A stretch of 64,000 nt of DNA from Trifolium pratense (Eukaryota; Streptophyta; Magnoliopsida; Fabales; Fabaceae). A model generated the notes under the pieces. It made no database searches. It saw nothing but the letters and a program-made list of their open reading frames with translations, and was not told where the DNA came from. Location: assembly GCF_020283565.1 (NCBI RefSeq), contig NC_060061.1:39531362-39595361 (forward strand), read 5' to 3'. Numbering within the stretch: position 1 is the first letter of the stretch; every line of letters begins with the position of its first letter. Shown one piece after another: positions 10,080 through 22,099 of the stretch. The translations under genes were made by a program, and so were the position numbers.

Positions 10080-10427
10080 CTCCCTCCAGTCACATTTATA
10101 GATGAAAAAATTACATACGCGGTATTTATAAAATTTAGTTAAGTGTAATTAATTTTTTTGATTTAATATAAAGCATGAATAAGTTTAATATATTGCCATT
10201 TGCAAATAAGCATTATTTCTAGACCTAAAAAAAAAGAGAAATAAGCATTATTTTTCTTGAATATCACATACACTTTTTGGAAAGTAAAATGAAATAAATG
10301 CTTAAAAAAAAGTAGTATAATTAAATAAGGGTATATTAGGAATAACAATATTAATTAGTTAACTTTTTCTTATAATAGTGACCAAAATTTAAAGTGTTTT
10401 TTGCTTATAAATATGACCGGGAGGGAG
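10080..10427. mobile_element. Stowaway-type MITE, 348 bp
   Basis: It starts CTCCCTCCAGTCACATTTATA and ends TATAAATATGACCGGGAGGGAG. The 20-base inverted ends are flanked by TA on both sides (10078-10079, 10428-10429). This is the Tc1/mariner-related Stowaway signature. The interior is AT-rich without a gene. Confidence 0.85.
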
Positions 10428-10438
10428 TAAGCGTTATA

Positions 10439-10686
10439 CTACCTTCGTCCCTGTTTGATCACCACACGTACGCCAATGCCCAATTTTGATCACTAATATC
10501 TTTAATTGTCTATTAGTAAAAATTATAAAAAATTTAATATTTTGAAAATACTCATCAAAACAAATTGAACAAGATCTTATATGCTAATATTTACATTTAT
10601 ATATTATTAAAAAAATACGGTCAAAACAAGGTAAATGAATAATACATTTTTGTCAAACAATGTCTTATAATTAAGAACGGAGGTAG
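10439..10686. mobile_element. Stowaway-type MITE, 248 bp
   Basis: The left end is CTACCTTCGTCCCTGTTTGATC and the right end is ATAATTAAGAACGGAGGTAG, with TA flanks (10437-10438, 10687-10688). A related copy in opposite orientation lies at 24856-25116. The two Stowaways here are separated by only 11 bases. Confidence 0.8.
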
Positions 10687-10809
10687 TATGAAATTACTTG
10701 AGTTGTTCCAATTTGTGTGATAAATAATTTGGTGATGATTGGTGATCAATTATTTGGCAATATATATACGTCTGAATATTTTTATGGTGATGTAATAATT
10801 ATAATTGTT

Positions 10810-10880
10810 TTTTTTTTACAATAAGTTGGAGATCGAACTTAGGATCTATAATGTACTACTCAAACCCTCACTATTAGATC
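10810..10880 (-). mobile_element. Short SINE fragment with 16-bp target duplication
   Basis: The insert is flanked on both sides by AATAATTATAATTGTT (10794-10809 and 10881-10896). On the minus strand it contains a B-box-like GTTCGATCTCC and ends in a poly(A) run (T-run at 10810-10817). Only about 70 bases are present, so it is 5'-truncated. Confidence 0.8.
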
Positions 10881-10896
10881 AATAATTATAATTGTT

Positions 10897-12618
10897 ATGC
10901 AATGACTTGGTTAATGCAATGTTGTAATGATAGTTATCTAACTTAAGTTGAGGTTATTCAATTATGTATACGCATATCTGAGTTAAATTATTCAACTGTT
11001 TTAACTTATTAAGTGTCTTGATATTTTTATTATATTCGGTCACTCTTTATGATTACATTTCTAACATTTGTTTATGTGTTTTGTGTTGGGCTCTTGGGAG
11101 TCCGGACACCCGGGTTGATTGTTTCAATGTTTCACTTATTTGGTGAAGTTCCGATTGTGACACTTGGGAAGAGTTCATTGAGTTTTCTTCTTGTTATTTT
11201 ATTTAATTAAAAAATGTATCGTTTAGAATAGAATTCTCTAAACTAATGTTATGCTACTTTATTTCCTTAGCAATTAATGTATGAAGTAGAATGTAATGCT
11301 TTGAATCGATATTTTTCTACTTTTTTTCTTGACTTAAAGTCTTAAAAGTTATTTTTATCCGTTATATGATTTAGAAAAAAACATTCTAAAATTAGAATAT
11401 TATGAATATTGGGTTTAAGGTGTTACAATGGGTACGTGAGTCGTTCCCTATTGACGGTCAGTTCATTCGTTTTAAGTGTTATTATGGACTTCTATTTTGT
11501 TTTTTAAGATTAAATATGAGTTTGTATGTTTCATTGTTCTACGTTGGGGTAATATGTGGAGGACGAGGAATGATAGGGAAGAAATATAGGGCTACCTTGA
11601 TATCTAGATGCTTTTAATTTATAAAAAAAAATTATATGTAAATAATAAAAAAATTAAATATGTTTTTGGTCCCTATAAAATTATCAAATTTTATTTTTGT
11701 TTCCCATAAATAAAAGTGGCATATTTTGGTCCTAGAAAATTTTTATGCCTGCTGTTTTACCTTCTACTATTTTTTAAAATTTTAAAAACTGATTAATTAT
11801 TCTCAAACATTTAAATTTTTGAATAATTTAAATTTTTGAATAATTTTCTTTTGAGGCATACTATAAAAAGATCCGGTGACAGAATCAATGACCCACATTG
11901 GTCATTTTGGGATACCATCTTTCATTAATATTCTTCTTTCTAATTGATTTGAAACAAATTCATCTCACCTATTTGCTTAGTATTTAGTTACCATTTTAAC
12001 TTAGAAAATCTCCTAATGAAGAATGAAATAGAAAACTATTATTTCCCATCATTTGAATAATTTCCTTCCTCTATCTTTGATTTCAATATCTACATTTCAT
12101 TAAAGAGTTCTTAATGATAAATCCTTTGCATATATGCAACAAAAGGCAACAAAATAAAAAACAATGAAAAAAAAAATTACATCGATGGTGTAAAATAAGT
12201 TTCACTGCGACCAATATAACATTACTGTATTCCACCAATCACCGCCATTCATTCCACTTTAATGATATTACATAGAAGAATAAATCATTCTATTTGATGT
12301 CAGTGTAAAACTAATTTGCACCGACGGTGTAAACTCAATGACAATTAACACACACCTAGAGAAGTACATAGAGACACCCCTTTCTTTAAGACATGCTTTT
12401 ACTACTGAGCTACTACAGAAGTGGCCCTCCATTTTTAATTTGTAGTTTTGTACATTTCTTACTTCCCCTTATACCCTTTTTCTCTTTCAAAAATTTATTA
12501 AATGATTCTTTTTTTCTCATAGGATTCTTCAAAGTAAACTCATCAAATCTCAAAAAAAAAAAAAAAAAAATCCTTATTCCTTACTGCATTTGAATTTGTG
12601 GAATTTATATTATCTAAC
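10897..12618. other. Intergenic, upstream of the KH-domain gene
   Basis: AT-rich, with no convincing gene. 11640-11830 holds dispersed-repeat text (TTTTTGGTCCCTATAAAATT). Approaching 12619 there is a likely promoter and leader with an (A)18 run at 12551-12569. Open frames here (such as 11402-11617) show no family features. Confidence 0.5.
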
Positions 12619-15558
12619 ATGTTCAATCAGATTTCTTCACCTTCTTCTCAAAGGACTAATTCACCAAATATGAACATGAGAAGCAATTTTGATGCTGAAA
12701 GGTATGAATGAATGAAAAAATAATTCTTATATACCATTTTGTTATGAAATTTCTGTATTTTAAGTCACATATATATATATATTGAATTTGATTTGATTAG
12801 TTTTTTGAGTATATGTTGTTTTAGTCAGTATTTAATGGAGCTTCTAGCAGAACATCATAAACTAGGACCTTTCATGCAAGTGTTACCATTGTGTAGTAGA
12901 CTACTCAATCAAGGTATGTTTGTTGTGAAATTTCTTTATTTAATTTGAATTTGGCTTAGTCATTGTTAATGTTACTTGTGTTTTTTGATTGGTGTGGTAT
13001 ATTATTAGAGATTTTGAGGGTTTCTGGAAAGAATGGATTGTTACAGAATCATCAAGGGTTTAATGAATTTGATAGAATGCAATTCATGAACCAAAGTCAT
13101 ATGGTTTCTTCAGATTTGAATCCAAATTTCACTGGCTGCAATAGCTTGTCACATGAAGTAAGTACCTCAGTTTTTGTGTTAATAGTCAATGTAAATTATA
13201 TCGGTAGAAGAAATCATTTTGGCCTTGAATGTATGACGCGTTGTTAACCTGACATTGTCCCCGATGTATTAAAATTGCAAACATATCTATCTCCAAGTGT
13301 CTCTTTTGTTAGTCATTTTGGTCTTCAAAAGTGTCTTAGTTGGTTAGTTTAGTTCTTAAATGTGTTTTTTCGTCGGCTAATTTAGTCCATAAGATTACTA
13401 ACAAAATAGACACTTGAACATGTGTGTTCGCAATTTTGATACATTCAAAGACAATGTCAGGCTGACAATGCCTCACACATTCAAGGTCAACATACAAACT
13501 TGAATGTGTCAGGCGCTACCGTTAATTCCTGAATTGACCAAAGGTACAAATTACAAAATCATCCTCGAATGAATCTCTCGTTAGTCAATTTGGTCATCGA
13601 ATGTGTTTTGTGTTGATCCATCAAATTGCTAACAAAATATACACTGAAAAATGTTTTTGTAATTTTGATACATTCAAGAACTATAATAACATCATCGCAC
13701 GCATTTAGGAATCAAAATGACAGTTTACTCAATTTCAAATGGACTTCAATAAAAAAGCTGGTATAGTTGTACAAAGTAAAAACACCCAAATTTTTAGCCT
13801 ATCTCTAGTTCCAGCTTTCCTTTCCCTGCTAAGCAGGTTTATTTTACTGATTAATTAAGCACATGATGCAACAGATGTTAGCTGAAGTGAAGGGACTAAA
13901 CATGGATTGGCAAACATCACCAGTTGTTCCAAGTTCTCACATTGTGAAGAAGATATTGCGCTTGGATATTCCTAAGGATGGCTATCCAAATGTAAGATCT
14001 GTATGTTGTAAGTGTAACTCATTTTATTTTGCTTTACTATAAGCACTAATTATATGATAAGTTCTTATGTAATAAGCGTTTAATTAAGTTGTTTATCTAT
14101 ACAGGGTCTAAGGCTAATGCTAGTTTAATTTTTCAGTTTAATTTTATTGGAAGGCTTCTTGGCCCTAGGGGCAATTCACTGAGGCGAGTCGAGGCTACCA
14201 CAGGTTGCCGCGTATTTATTAGAGGGAAAGGTTCAATTAAAGACTTAGACAAGGTATAGTACTATAACTTATCACATTGTCTTGTAACTTCACAAAACCT
14301 AATTTTAACTACACGAGATTCAAGCCAAATAGTACATGCGGTCCTTTAAGTTTGATCGTTTCCTCATATTGGTCATTTAGCTTAAAGGACCTATTCGGAA
14401 AAATGTCAAACTTAAAGAATCGCAGGTGCAATTTTACCTAGATTTATATGTTAGTCATTTAGTGTCTTAATGTTCATTGGCTTATGTTTTCAATTTATTG
14501 TCAATTTTTGTTGCTAATACAATATATATGCTGTTGATAACTTGTTTAACTTTGTTATACTTTTTATTTTTACTTTAAAGGAAGAGTTGTTAAGGGGAAG
14601 GCCAGGCTATGAACACCTGAATGATGCACTTCACATCTTAATTGAAGCTGAATTACCTGCTAATATTGTTGATATAAGGTTGAGGCAAGCACAAGAAATC
14701 ATCGAAGAACTGCTTAAGCCTGTGGTATCTCATCCTAACTCTGTTGAATTGATCTAAATAATAAACTCACTGGATATTTTTTTTTTCTTCTTTTACTTTC
14801 TGCTAAGACAAACGGTTTATTCTATGTGTCGGTTTTTAAGTCACTACCTATTCGTACATAATTATCGCATATCACTTCGAAATCAAAATTGTAACTTCAC
14901 TTTTATGGCATGGCACATAATCTGCTGACACACTGATGCAGAGTGGCTCGAATTGATTATGAAGCACTCAGAAAATACTGGAAAAGACACTGACACTGAC
15001 ACGTAAACATTGGAAAATGAAAGTAATTGTAGCTAGTAACCACATGTATTAGTGTCACGTCTCCAATCTAAACTATCCGTGCTGCCTAGGTTAAGTGTTG
15101 ATCCCACCCGGCACATATGTATATAGCATAACAAATGAATATGCAATGTGATGATGGACTGATAAAAAAGGATAATAAACCTTTCTAAGATCGGTTACAT
15201 GCTAACTAACTGAAAAAACTGATCATAGTTCAATGTGTAATAAAGAACAGTAGAAAACATTCATAATAACTTTGAGTATTCTAACTTCAACCTTCTCACA
15301 TACGTTGAAATCAAATTCTACATCTTAATTTTTTCAGAAGTTCTCTCATTTAGCTTCCCTATAAACACATATAAGTTTATAAGTACTTTTTTTTCTTTAT
15401 TACTTGTGCAGGAAGAGTCACAGGACCTTTACAAGAGGCAACAACTAAGAGAACTTGCTATGCTCAATTCCAATTTTAGAGAAGAGAGCCCTCAACTGAG
15501 TGGTAGTGTCTCTCCATTCACTTACAATGAAATAAAAAGGCCAAAAACTGAGGAATAA
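12619..15558 (+). CDS. KH-domain RNA-binding protein (STAR / SPIN1-like)
   Basis: Seven exons with GT-AG junctions: 12619-12701, 12825-12913, 13009-13157, 13875-13991, 14137-14253, 14581-14724 and 15412-15558. Together they give 281 residues. Exon 2 encodes [20 protein letters not shown], the conserved N-terminal (QUA1-like) segment of plant STAR proteins. Exons 4-6 carry the KH domain, with [18 protein letters not shown] and the GPRG loop at residues 155-158. It then runs through [20 protein letters not shown]. The C-terminus ends KRPKTEE. Proteins of this group bind single-stranded RNA in the nucleus; rice SPIN1 acts in flowering control. Exons 4 to 7 all begin in phase 0, and all reading frames join cleanly. 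The gene looks intact. The exact target RNA is unknown. Confidence 0.93.
13217..13497. repeat. Foldback repeat in KH-gene intron 3
   Basis: GGCCTTGAATGTATGACGCG and CCTGACATTGTC with TGTATTAAAATTGC on the left recur as diverged reverse complements on the right (GCAATTTTGATACATTC, GACAATGTCAGG, CACACATTCAAGGTC). This fits an old foldback MITE of about 280 bp. A related partial copy follows at about 13550-13700. Splicing signals of the intron are untouched. Confidence 0.6.
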
Positions 15559-15913
15559 TAGTTACTTATTATATGCTGATCATTGTTACATTTGATGTTG
15601 CTTCCTTTAACTAGATTTTGTGAAGTTATAATGAGAACACCTTGTTTATATGATGCTGATTTTGAGAAGGAAAAATAAATAAGCAGAAACATATTCATTG
15701 TTAGTCTTTTGCATTAGTAGACTTTCAAAACTAGCAAAGTTCTTGTTGAACTATATTTTGACATGTTTATCAATCTATGTGTAATGTGTGTAAATATGAT
15801 ATTCCTTGGTTTATATGCTTCTTATTCATTCATATCATTGGAAAAACATGCTTCACTGAGCATTATATAACATGGTAGTTTAGTTTGTATATATAAAAAG
15901 ATATAATAGCATT
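15559..15913. other. 3' flank of the KH-domain gene
   Basis: Probable 3' untranslated region and downstream spacer. Possible polyadenylation context is AAATAAATAAG at about 15674. No other feature is seen. Confidence 0.4.
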
Positions 15914-16306
15914 GGTTGCTGGTAACTGAATTTCATAAGCATAATGTCAGAACTTTCATACAAGCTAGGTTAATGTATATGGAAGCACTTTTGTTGGGAG
16001 AGGTCAGATCCTTAAATAAATCGTAGTATTTTGAGTGACTAAATTGGTTGAATATGGGATCGGATCCTCTGCAATAGATGCTTTCGTCCAGTGGCTCTAG
16101 AGCCGTTGGACTTGGGTGCAAGATCCAGCTGTACCCTATTGCACCTGCCACAGAAGATTCGATTGCGTTGAGGATGTTATGATCACTATATACAGTGATC
16201 ATAAGGTTACTAATGCAGCCAATTAATAACTAACTTCTAACTGAGGACACCTTTAGTTTGTTTGTCATCAATCTAATGACTATTTCGGGGTTGTTAGTTC
16301 AATTGA
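15914..16306. repeat. Dispersed 390-bp repeat, copy 1
   Basis: Near-identical to 20447-20840, starting GGTTGCTGGTAACTG and ending near GGTTGTTAGTTC. It contains GGGATCGGATCCTCTGCAA and CTCTAGAGCCGTTGGACTTG. No clear terminal repeats or target duplication could be assigned, so its class is open. The reading frames in it are probably not protein genes. The two copies differ at a few sites, so the duplication is fairly recent. Confidence 0.75.
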
Positions 16307-16790
16307 TGTGACATGACTTCTCCTGCCACACTTATCATATCGGACAAGAGTAACTGAGTCACCTTTGTCACCACTGTCGTTGCGTGACTTGGCTCTCGTT
16401 GTTGCTATTTCCACTACTGATTCCTCGGTTGTTCGGATTTTCTTTACCACTGTTGTCGTTACCTTTTCCTTTACCACTCCCCTTTCCAACTAAAGATCCT
16501 TCTTGATCATTCTGACGGTAAGAGTATAAAGTGATCACTGTATAAGAGTATGGCTTTCCTTTGCCTTGATCCTTATACTTTTGTAGTGTGCTCTCTCAGA
16601 ACCGTTATCCTCATCATAAATCCTGCACTTGTTCAACAATGTAGGAAAAATCAGGAATCTCTTGCATTCCCATTTGTTTCTTAAACTTTGGCCTCGGTCA
16701 CATTTCATACATGATGCACTTAGATTTTTCCCCTTGGGAACTAACATTGAAGGGATAAATATAATACATAGACAACTCCTCAAATTTTAC
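16280..16790 (-). pseudogene. Retrotransposon gag fragment (gypsy-like)
   Basis: Minus-strand frames 16535-16783 and 16280-16489 include LLNKCRIYDEDNGSERAHYK and a zinc-knuckle-like YDKCGRRSHVTSIE with lost cysteines. The former resembles the linker before the CCHC knuckle in legume gypsy gag proteins. Frames are shifted relative to each other, and stops surround them. It is a decayed fragment, and no pol region follows. Confidence 0.55.
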
Positions 16791-16799
16791 TAAGTTGAT

Positions 16800-18557
16800 T
16801 CCCTTTCTTCCCCATAATTTACTCACTACATTTTACTTGTATGTTTGGTTTATGCAGATACTAATGGTGGTTGGGAGCATAGTTTTAAATTGCGGTTGCA
16901 TTCGCAGATGCGACAGCTGTAGTTGTTGCGATATCGGTTATTGGGGTTGCTACGACGCGCAATACAGTTGTTGCAGCATGAAATCATTTTAGAATTTCAC
17001 AAACTATATCATATGACACCACTATGCCACTACAAAATTTACCGACTATTACAAAGTCTGAATTTATTCCATAAATATTGATTCAAAGGTACTTGAAATA
17101 TGGGTACGTATTCAAATCCAAATAAAAATCGTAAACCGATAAAAAAATTAAAACTGCAAAAAACCTGAATACGTTTGAATGTGTTTGGATGTTCTTTTGT
17201 GAAAATTGCCGGATCGGATTTTGGAATGCTTTTTCAAAACCGATCCAAATTGAACCAAACTACATACATATATATATTTTAATACTTATTAAATTTTTTT
17301 TATTATGATATATTGCATTCACCTATAATTTTGTTATAAAAAAAATTTATACTACTTATTATTTCAATTTAATTTATTTTTTTTTACAGTTTCATATGTT
17401 TTAAATATAATCGATAATTGTCATTAAAATTATTGATTTTTCATATAATATATGTTATATTTTGCATCAAACATATTATTGTACCAAGTTTTTATAATAT
17501 TAATATTTAATAAACGATCCAAATTAAACCGTACAAAATTGGATTGAATTTTTTTTAAGTACCCATCCAAAATCGAATCGAACCGCTATTATATTTTAAC
17601 TTTGGATATGATAAATTTTTGCCTCAAAAACGATCCAAACAGAAGCGCGAACACTCCTAGCTAGAAATATATGGTTAATTAAGAGAGGGTTAAAGGTAAG
17701 CTTTTTCATTAGATCTAACGCAAATTGAGATTCGAGATTCATAAATTGTAACTTTTGTTGAAAAAATTGGAACAAACATAATCGAAATCTCCAAATGTAG
17801 TTCCTGATGTGGTTAATTACGATGCAATCATACACAACAATATTGCGGCCGCAATGGACCGGAATATAAAACCATGGTTGGGGTGACATAACAACCTCTC
17901 TAAGTTTAAACAAGTTTTTGGTTTCTATAAAGGGTTAAATATGGTTTTAGTCCCTACGTATGTTTTCATTTTTAATCACTATTAAATTTTAGTCCTCCAT
18001 AGCATTGTAGTTTGTAAGAATAGAGTCCCTATTTTGAAATTCTTTTACAAAAAAATAGATACTTTTAATCTCTCAAAATAGTCCCTATATTTTGTCAAAA
18101 TACAAAAATAGTCTCTAGGATAAAATTATAGACTTAAAAGTAACGTCAAATATATATTTTACTTAATTATTAATGAAGAGAGAAGAAGAAAAATGTTTTT
18201 AACACAATGTTTTTATTTTTTTGAAGAAGCAAAAATGAAATATATTAACACAATCAGTCTCTCCAGCACAAGACGTAGCAAGATAGACTATAAAAGTTTA
18301 CAAAGAATCATAGAGACAAAATCATAACTACAAGATAGTAATGTTTTCTTATATAATTGATAATATTTTTTGTTGGCTTATTTCATTTTGTTTACATACA
18401 AAGTCATAACTACAAGATTCCTGAAATTATGAAAAGGAAACAAATTTATTGGATGCCAACACAACAATAACTAAATGAAAACTCATGAAATATTTTAGAA
18501 GGGTGTTTGTGTACTCTCCTAATTTGTTTGGAAGTCATAAAATTTGTTACTTCACTC
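16800..18557. other. Repeat-derived intergenic stretch
   Basis: No gene. 17170-17640 has GGATCGGATTTTGG at one end and AAAACGATCCAAAC at the other, suggesting a diverged inverted-repeat element. 17935-18120 carries a repeat (GTAAGAATAGAGTCCCTATT) that recurs at 19376-19560. 18220-18345 looks like a LINE 3' end on the minus strand. 18470-18545 matches the 3' flank of the NCR gene at 25.3 kb. Confidence 0.5.
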
Positions 18558-18861
18558 TCATACACATAAACAACGGCCAAAAACACACTTCACTTTAGGA
18601 GTTAGTAATGTGCAATGGTTTGGTGGACAATTAGAATCTTCTTACATTTATAGTCGTTGATAATACCTGTTGTAATTAAAAAAGATAATAAAAGAAAGTT
18701 ACTATAATGGGATGAAATATATTGTGTAAAAAGTAAATAACGAAATTTGAAAAATGAAAAAAAAAATTCAAAAAAAATCTCTTACCTTCAACATTGACTG
18801 CAAAATGAATCAGAGAAAGACAAATAATCAAAACATACATAAACATGAAAATTTTAACCAT
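18558..18861 (-). pseudogene. NCR peptide gene, frameshifted
   Basis: Exon 1 (18786-18861) encodes an intact signal peptide, MVKIFMFMYVLIICLSLIHF then AVNVE, with a GTAAGA donor. Exon 2 (18558-18666) follows an ACAACAG acceptor and is in frame through the first cysteine (YKCKK). One base is then missing relative to the paralogues, so translation ends at a stop a few codons later. Beyond the shift, the other frame keeps the remaining five cysteines in NCR spacing (DSNCPPNHC ... KCVFGRCLCV, stop). The lesion is a single-base deletion near 18641-18645. The peptide would not be made unless the base is a sequencing error. Confidence 0.85.
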
Positions 18862-18924
18862 AATTGTATAGGAAACTCTCTTTGTATATAATCTATCACA
18901 AGATGAAGAGAAAAAAATCGAGAG

Positions 18925-19355
18925 AAGGTTTCTGGTTGGTTTGATACACTGTGATTTGGTCCATTTGGAGTGCTCGTAACAATCAGATTTTTAATAATGT
19001 TGTTAAGGTTCCGGTGGAGTTGGTAGAGGATGTTAAAGTTCTCTCGTGGAGATGGAGTGTTGATAAGTTGAAAATCTCCCAATGTTTGTTTGAAATGGTC
19101 TTGGGATCCCGATATTTGGTTTCACCGTTTGACGCTAGTGTATTGCTTTGGTTGTTGGGGTGCTAGTTTTGCCTGCTTGCAGCTGCGTGGGGGTCCTGTT
19201 CTTTTGGTTTTCTCGCTGGATTTTTGTTTTAGTGTTGTGACTCTGTTCTTGTTTTGCTGTTGTTTTCTCGCTGCATATGCCCCCTTTTATCTCTCTTTAT
19301 TTTGTATCTTTATCCCTGCTATACCTTGGTTTTGTGGTTTTAATAATATTTGATT
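18925..19355 (+). pseudogene. LINE 3'-terminal fragment
   Basis: The plus strand contains VIWSIWSARNNQIFNNVVK followed by LVEDVKVLSWRWSVDKLK, the usual C-terminal text of plant LINE polyproteins. A GC-richer 3' untranslated part with TTTTGTGGTTTTAATAAT lies at about 19330-19352. There is a stop just upstream (LV-stop-YTV). It is 5'-truncated and inactive. Confidence 0.7.
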
Positions 19356-19359
19356 TGAT

Positions 19360-20446
19360 GTTCAAATTATTTTTTTGTAAGAATAGAGTCTCTATTTTGA
19401 AATTCTTTTACAAAAAATATATATTTTTAGTCTGTCAAAATAGTCCCGATAAAAATATACATATGGACTAAAAGTGAATAAATTATTATTAGGGACTAAA
19501 AACTTATAAGCTTGCGAATTTTAGTTTTAGTACTTCAAAAATAAAAACATAATATTTCCATCCTCCTAATATTTTATGCTCTTGACATTTTTCAACATTA
19601 TTTGGACATATAGAGCTTTCATAAAATAGGGTGGGTTAATGGGTCGGCCCATTAGTCCACGGATTTGGGCAGATTGGATCTCAAAAAACCTAGCCCAAAT
19701 GAAATCGGACCTTTTTGGGCCAAGCCCATGTAGCCCAAATGAAAATTGGGCTAGCGGAACAGGTCTCAAAAAGCTTAGCCCAAATAAAAGAAAATTTCTT
19801 TTTAGACCCCCATGTGTCTCCCAAACCGCCCAAAAATTCCAAAATACCCCCGATTTTGGTCTGAGTATCGTTCGGTACAAACGAACCGAAGGTTAAATTT
19901 TCGGTTCGTAACTACCGAAAACCAGGAAAACCAGGAAAAACTCAAATTCAGTAGGTCGGTACCGAAAACCCTAACGTTCGGTAGGTTTGTACCGAAAACG
20001 CTAACGTTCGGTAGGATTGTACCGAAAACGCTAACGTTCCGTATGGGCGAACCGAACTGGTCTAATTTACTAGTAGAAACCCAAAACCTTCATCAGTTGC
20101 GTGAAAACATTTTGTAAAGATTACCTGTTGTATGACTCCAAATAAGTATAGGATCCCTTTTTGAGTGATGAAACGTTGCTTTGATGCCTTCAAAACCTCC
20201 CAAAATCGCCTTAGTTCGCAACAATCCCGATTGAGTGTCCTAGTGGTCATGAAAGTACAGTTTCTGTCACCTAGGCTATATAGGGTTGCTTCGGTAACTG
20301 TGGCCCGAACCGCAGCATTTTCGGTGCGTAAGTACCGAAACGGTTAAAAAATTATATTCGGGTTGTAAATACCGAATTCGTGTTTTATATGCCTCCAGGA
20401 TTGTTGCGAGCATACAAGCAAACGTTTAACCACTAGAATGCGACAT
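19360..20446. other. Intergenic with GGTACCGAAAAC-type repeats
   Basis: 19376-19560 repeats the 17.9-18.1 kb dispersed sequence. 19600-20420 is less AT-rich and rich in ACCGAA/TTCGGT words and GGGCC words. No coherent gene is seen. Confidence 0.45.
19950..20040. repeat. Three 30-bp tandem repeats
   Basis: Three adjoining copies of a 30-base unit (GTAGGnnnGTACCGAAAAC, then GCTAACGTTCG) differ at a few bases. In one frame they would read VPKTLTFGR repeats, but no gene context supports coding. Confidence 0.8.
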
Positions 20447-20840
20447 GGTTGCTGGTAACTGAATTTCATAAGCATAATGTCAGAACTTTCATACAAGCTA
20501 GGTTAATGTGTATGGAAGCACTTTTGTTGGGAGAGGTCAGATCCTTAAATAAATTGTAGTATTTTGAGTGACTAAATTGGTTGAATATGGGATCGGATCC
20601 TCTGCAACAGATGCACTGGTCCAGTGGCTCTAGAGCCGTTGGACTTGGGTGCAAGATCCAGCTGTACCCTATTGCATCTGCCACAGAATATTCGATATGA
20701 TTGCGTTGAGGATGTTATGATCACTTTATACAGTGATCATAAGGTTACTAATGCAGCCAATTAATAACTAACTTCTAACTAAGGACACCTTTAGTTTGTT
20801 TGTCATCAATCTAATGACTATTTCGGGGTTGTTAGTTCAT
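20447..20840. repeat. Dispersed 390-bp repeat, copy 2
   Basis: Second copy of the 15914-16306 repeat, in the same orientation, with a few substitutions and a small insertion near 20695. Copy 1 overlaps the end of the gag remnant. Copy 2 is followed instead by unrelated sequence. 20841-21260 has no recognisable gene. Confidence 0.75.
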
Positions 20841-21264
20841 TGTGATGTGGTTGTAAAGGCTACCACATCTGCAATATTGCGACCGCAATGAACCACAATT
20901 TAAAACCGTGGTTGGGAGAGATGACTGTGTTATTGCTAAAGCCATTGTAGGTGTGACAACACAGGCTCTCTATGTCATGGTTGTTGGTGAAGCTGAGGCC
21001 ACTGCTTAGGCCTCTGCTCGGGTTTTTGTTCAACCCACTGCTAATGTGGGTGGTCTTTGGAATATTACGACAGTTACATTACATGATCAGTTCAACGTGA
21101 TAGATCGATTATTGATGAAGTTTAGAAGTGGTTGCAAGAGATATAGAAATATTTCAGTTTGTGTGATATATTTAATGAGAAAATTATGAGAAATATATAT
21201 ATTGAATCCAAATGAGTCATTCCGCAACGAATCAAATTATCTTTTGTTGGAAGCCGATTATTGA

Positions 21265-21890
21265 GTAACCTTCAAGCAAAAAGAGACACTTTCAGGGGAG
21301 CAATTTTGTTCCAAATAATGTCATTGTGGGCAACCATCGCTAACGGAATAATGTGAGTTAACAAATGATAAGCTCCGTGGACCGAGTAACCTGCATTAGG
21401 ATCAAGCAGCCATCTCCATAGATCTGGTGTAGCGTTCTGCAAGAAAATAGAATCCAAAGCGGCACAACACTCCATATGCAACTCCTCCTCCCACACAAAG
21501 AGATGTTGCACCACTCCCCACCTCCTCCTATATATCCTCCACTGAAATAATTTTATCAATTGATAACTCAAATAATCTACTAAATTTAATGTTAAAAGGT
21601 TGATCACCTAACCATTTGTGTCTCCAAAAATCAGTGTCTTCCCCATTACCCACCGTCCTACTTAAGTTAACATCAAACCACCACCCAACACTCAACCCAA
21701 CCCCTTCTCGAACGTCACACACATCCTTCCACCAACTAGACGCATTCCTCCCTCTGCCCCTCACCCGCCCATCCTCAACGCCATATTTGGCTACCAAAAC
21801 CTTATACCACAACTCGTCCTGCTCAACCAACAGCCTCCAGCTCCACTTACCTAAAAGCTAAATTAAATTCTCTAACCCTTCGGACCCCCA
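21265..21890 (-). pseudogene. LINE reverse-transcriptase zinc-binding fragment
   Basis: Minus-strand frames contain EQDELWYKVLVAKYG, FWRHKWLGDQPF, LDPNAGYSVHGAYHLL and IIWNKIAPLKVSLFAW. This is the zf-RVT region downstream of reverse transcriptase in plant LINEs. Two frames are needed, so it is frameshifted near 21530-21600. It lacks the reverse transcriptase itself. Confidence 0.75.
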
Positions 21891-21960
21891 ATCCGCCAAC
21901 CCTATCATGACAAACTTTGTCCCACTTTATCCGGTTTATCTTACGAACCTCTTCACTATC

Positions 21961-22001
21961 CACCCCCCCCCCCCCCCACCCCCACCCCACCCCCCCACCA
22001 C
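21961..22001. repeat. Poly-C low-complexity tract
   Basis: A C-run of about 17 followed by CACCCCCACCCCACCCCCCC lies immediately upstream of the LINE fragment. It may form G-quadruplex structure on the minus strand. The length may be unreliable in sequencing. Confidence 0.7.
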
Positions 22002-22045
22002 ATAACAAAAATTTAAAGAGAGACTCATGAGGGTATATTATAAGA

Positions 22046-22092
22046 CTTTAATACACATAAACAGCTGCCAAACATACACTTCACTTTTAGAG
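22046..22092 (-). pseudogene. NCR 3'-end fragment
   Basis: The minus strand reads KVKCMFGSCLCV, matching the last three cysteines of the 18.6 kb NCR locus (KVKCVFGRCLCV) at DNA level over about 45 bases. The upstream cysteines and signal exon are absent, and the left side runs into AT-rich sequence. Confidence 0.7.
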
Positions 22093-22099
22093 ATTTTTT

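Noticed and set aside
11402..11617. 71-codon frame upstream of the KH gene as an upstream gene
   Set aside because: No family features, and it is surrounded by repeat text and without splice or promoter context.
15933..16202. Open frames in both copies of the 390-bp repeat (also 20466-20684) as a conserved protein
   Set aside because: The similarity is DNA repeat similarity. The frames start and stop at different places, and the text has no protein-like pattern of change.
15914..20840. The 390-bp repeats as two LTRs of one retrotransposon
   Set aside because: No TG...CA ends, no target duplication, and the enclosed DNA holds unrelated insertions in mixed orientation.
21961..22001. Poly-C tract as an i-motif regulatory element
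   Set aside because: There is no gene nearby that it could control; it borders a dead LINE fragment and may be partly a sequencing artefact.
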